Positions 62,995 to 64,000 of a DNA stretch of 64,000 nucleotides are shown in pieces (positions within the stretch are counted from its first letter, which is position 1; the number at the start of each line of letters is the position of its first letter). The stretch is taken from NCBI GenBank assembly GCA_022509125.1, contig JAFLTU010000003.1, positions 1 through 64,000 of the forward strand, read 5' to 3'. The position numbers and the translations under genes are program-made. The notes beneath the pieces are model-generated. The model ran no database searches and was not told the origin of the DNA. It saw nothing but the letters and a program-made list of their open reading frames with translations. This DNA comes from Muribaculaceae bacterium. GTDB taxonomy: Bacteria; Bacteroidota; Bacteroidia; Bacteroidales; Muribaculaceae.

Positions 62995-64000
62995 TTACCA
63001 GCGCAACGAAGTCACTGAGTTGCCCGGCAAGGTCACCGCAAACTTATATTCGCCGTCGGCCACCGTGAAGTTTACCTCATCGGCGTTCTTGTTGAGAAGC
63101 ACGAGGCCGTAGGTGCCGTCGGGATTCACAAATGCGCTGCTGATCACATTGTTCTGAGCTCCGGTGGTCCCGATTCTATAGGCTCCCGGTTTTGCCACGC
63201 TCGACATGTGGGCCAGCACATAATAGAAAGCATTCTTACGGATAGTCCCGTTGTTGAGAAGGTCAACTGTGCCATAGCCGGTCTTGCAGCTGCCATCGGC
63301 CGGACTAAACGGGCCATGGTTCTCGTCAAGCATAAGGTTCCAGAGGATCACACCACGGCTCCAGTTGTTGGTAGTACCCAGGGAGATGTTTTCCATGTGG
63401 TTCATAAGATGTAGCTGCACATTCTCGGTAACGTCGCCCGGTGTCCATGTGCCATCGGTCGATTCGGTGAATACCAACTCCTTCGAGGGGTTTGCCTTGT
63501 GGATGTTGGCGAGTTCGCTGACGTTGCCGCCGTAATTGTGGTAAGCAGCTCCGGCAATATATTTCGCAGCCTCGGGATCCTGGTAAATCTTGAGCGGATA
63601 CTGATATTGGTCGCCCATATTGTCGTAGTTGTAGTTATGGTCGAAGCAATAGATCTTCGTGCCAAGGCCGGCCTCTGTGATCTTCGGGCCAAGTCCGGTC
63701 TTGATGAAGTCTCTCTCTTCGTCCCAATACATCAGCATACCTGCCGAGTTATTCGGGTTCAAAGGCTCGTTCTGCGGAGTCACTGCATAGATGGGAATTC
63801 CATAACCCTCGAAGGCTTGAATCCATTTCACGAAATAGGTGCCGTAGTCCTCATAATATTTCGGATTCAGATGGCCGTTACGCCAGGATGAGGTCGGCGC
63901 CATATTGTCGAGATTATCCACCTTCATCCATCTCGGAGCTGTCCAAGGGCTGCCCATCACCTTCACGTTGGGATTGATGGCAAGGATTTCCTTGATCACC
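62995..64000 (-). CDS. GH30 family glucanase, 3' part (5' end outside the window)
   Basis: The C-terminal 334 residues or so of a GH30 enzyme; the N-terminus lies beyond 64000. The acid/base glutamate is in AVTPQNEPL and the nucleophile in LVFTESTDG (E78 and E179 of the visible fragment), separated by about 100 residues as expected. The barrel strands GSPWTAPRWMK and AGAAYHNYGG are typical of GH30 subfamily 3-like endo-beta-1,6-glucanases and glucosylceramidases. The protein closes with the usual small beta-sandwich (YGLVLLNKNADEVNFTV ... LPGNSVTSLRW). With the adjacent binding protein and GH3 it forms the end of a glucan utilisation locus. Confidence 0.93.
   Translation of the reverse strand, partial: VIKEILAINPNVKVMGSPWTAPRWMKVDNLDNMAPTSSWRNGHLNPKYYEDYGTYFVKWIQAFEGYGIPIYAVTPQNEPLNPNNSAGMLMYWDEERDFIKTGLGPKITEAGLGTKIYCFDHNYNYDNMGDQYQYPLKIYQDPEAAKYIAGAAYHNYGGNVSELANIHKANPSKELVFTESTDGTWTPGDVTENVQLHLMNHMENISLGTTNNWSRGVILWNLMLDENHGPFSPADGSCKTGYGTVDLLNNGTIRKNAFYYVLAHMSSVAKPGAYRIGTTGAQNNVISSAFVNPDGTYGLVLLNKNADEVNFTVADGEYKFAVTLPGNSVTSLRW

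Overview
The window is chromosomal DNA from an anaerobic member of the Bacteroidales. A gut lineage such as Muribaculaceae or a close relative is my inference. The evidence is: a fused LpxC-FabZ gene, a Bacteroides-type serine palmitoyltransferase, a sodium-pumping methylmalonyl-CoA decarboxylase operon, two clusters of fimbrillin-type lipoproteins (type V pili), the end of a glucan utilisation locus, and promoter boxes of the TAnnTTTG type upstream of many genes. No transposase, integrase, phage gene or CRISPR array was found. Almost every base is accounted for by about 46 genes.

Layout. 1-87: 3' end of a tRNA-Tyr and its terminator. 0.2-1.4 kb: a flavodiiron protein. 1.4-14.7 kb (minus strand): purC, a small unknown gene, thyA coupled to a membrane Fe-S protein, yidC, then mfd / S41 protease / nadB / small unknown gene with start and stop codons mostly overlapping, then a SprT-like metalloprotein. 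15.0-17.7 kb (plus): DEAD-box helicase and a DUF3256-like exported protein. 17.8-22.2 kb (minus): methylmalonyl-CoA epimerase and the four-gene sodium pump, which together turn methylmalonyl-CoA into propionyl-CoA. 22.4-25.6 kb (plus): lpxD, lpxC-fabZ and lpxA (lipid A). 25.8-33.9 kb (plus): three large fimbrillin-like lipoproteins. 33.9-43.6 kb (plus): Smr protein, serS, a degenerate kinase, an acetyltransferase-like protein, menG, a U32 protein, a GH16 glucanase, a small tail-anchored protein and the sphingolipid enzyme Spt. 43.7-44.8 kb (minus): two small conserved unknowns. 45.1-57.8 kb (minus): an eight-gene fimbrial operon led by an Mfa1-type major subunit and an Mfa2/FimB-type anchor. 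58.3-64.0 kb (minus): GH3, a duplicated surface glycan-binding lipoprotein and a GH30 enzyme cut by the window edge. This trio resembles loci for beta-1,6-glucan.

The feature least explained by known genes is the intergenic DNA. Several gaps hold arrays with a strict 7-base period, built from at least four unrelated heptamer families (AGTTTAx, GGCACxx, CAACCCT, ACTTTAA). The glucan locus has arrays with a 10-base period (GATTMATCGA) and three related GC-rich inverted repeats. One heptamer family occurs twice, 55 kb apart. In the fimbrial operon, four consecutive genes share a two-part design, a fimbrillin-like stem followed by a module opening with a similar short motif. This looks like a set of interchangeable tip or accessory subunits.
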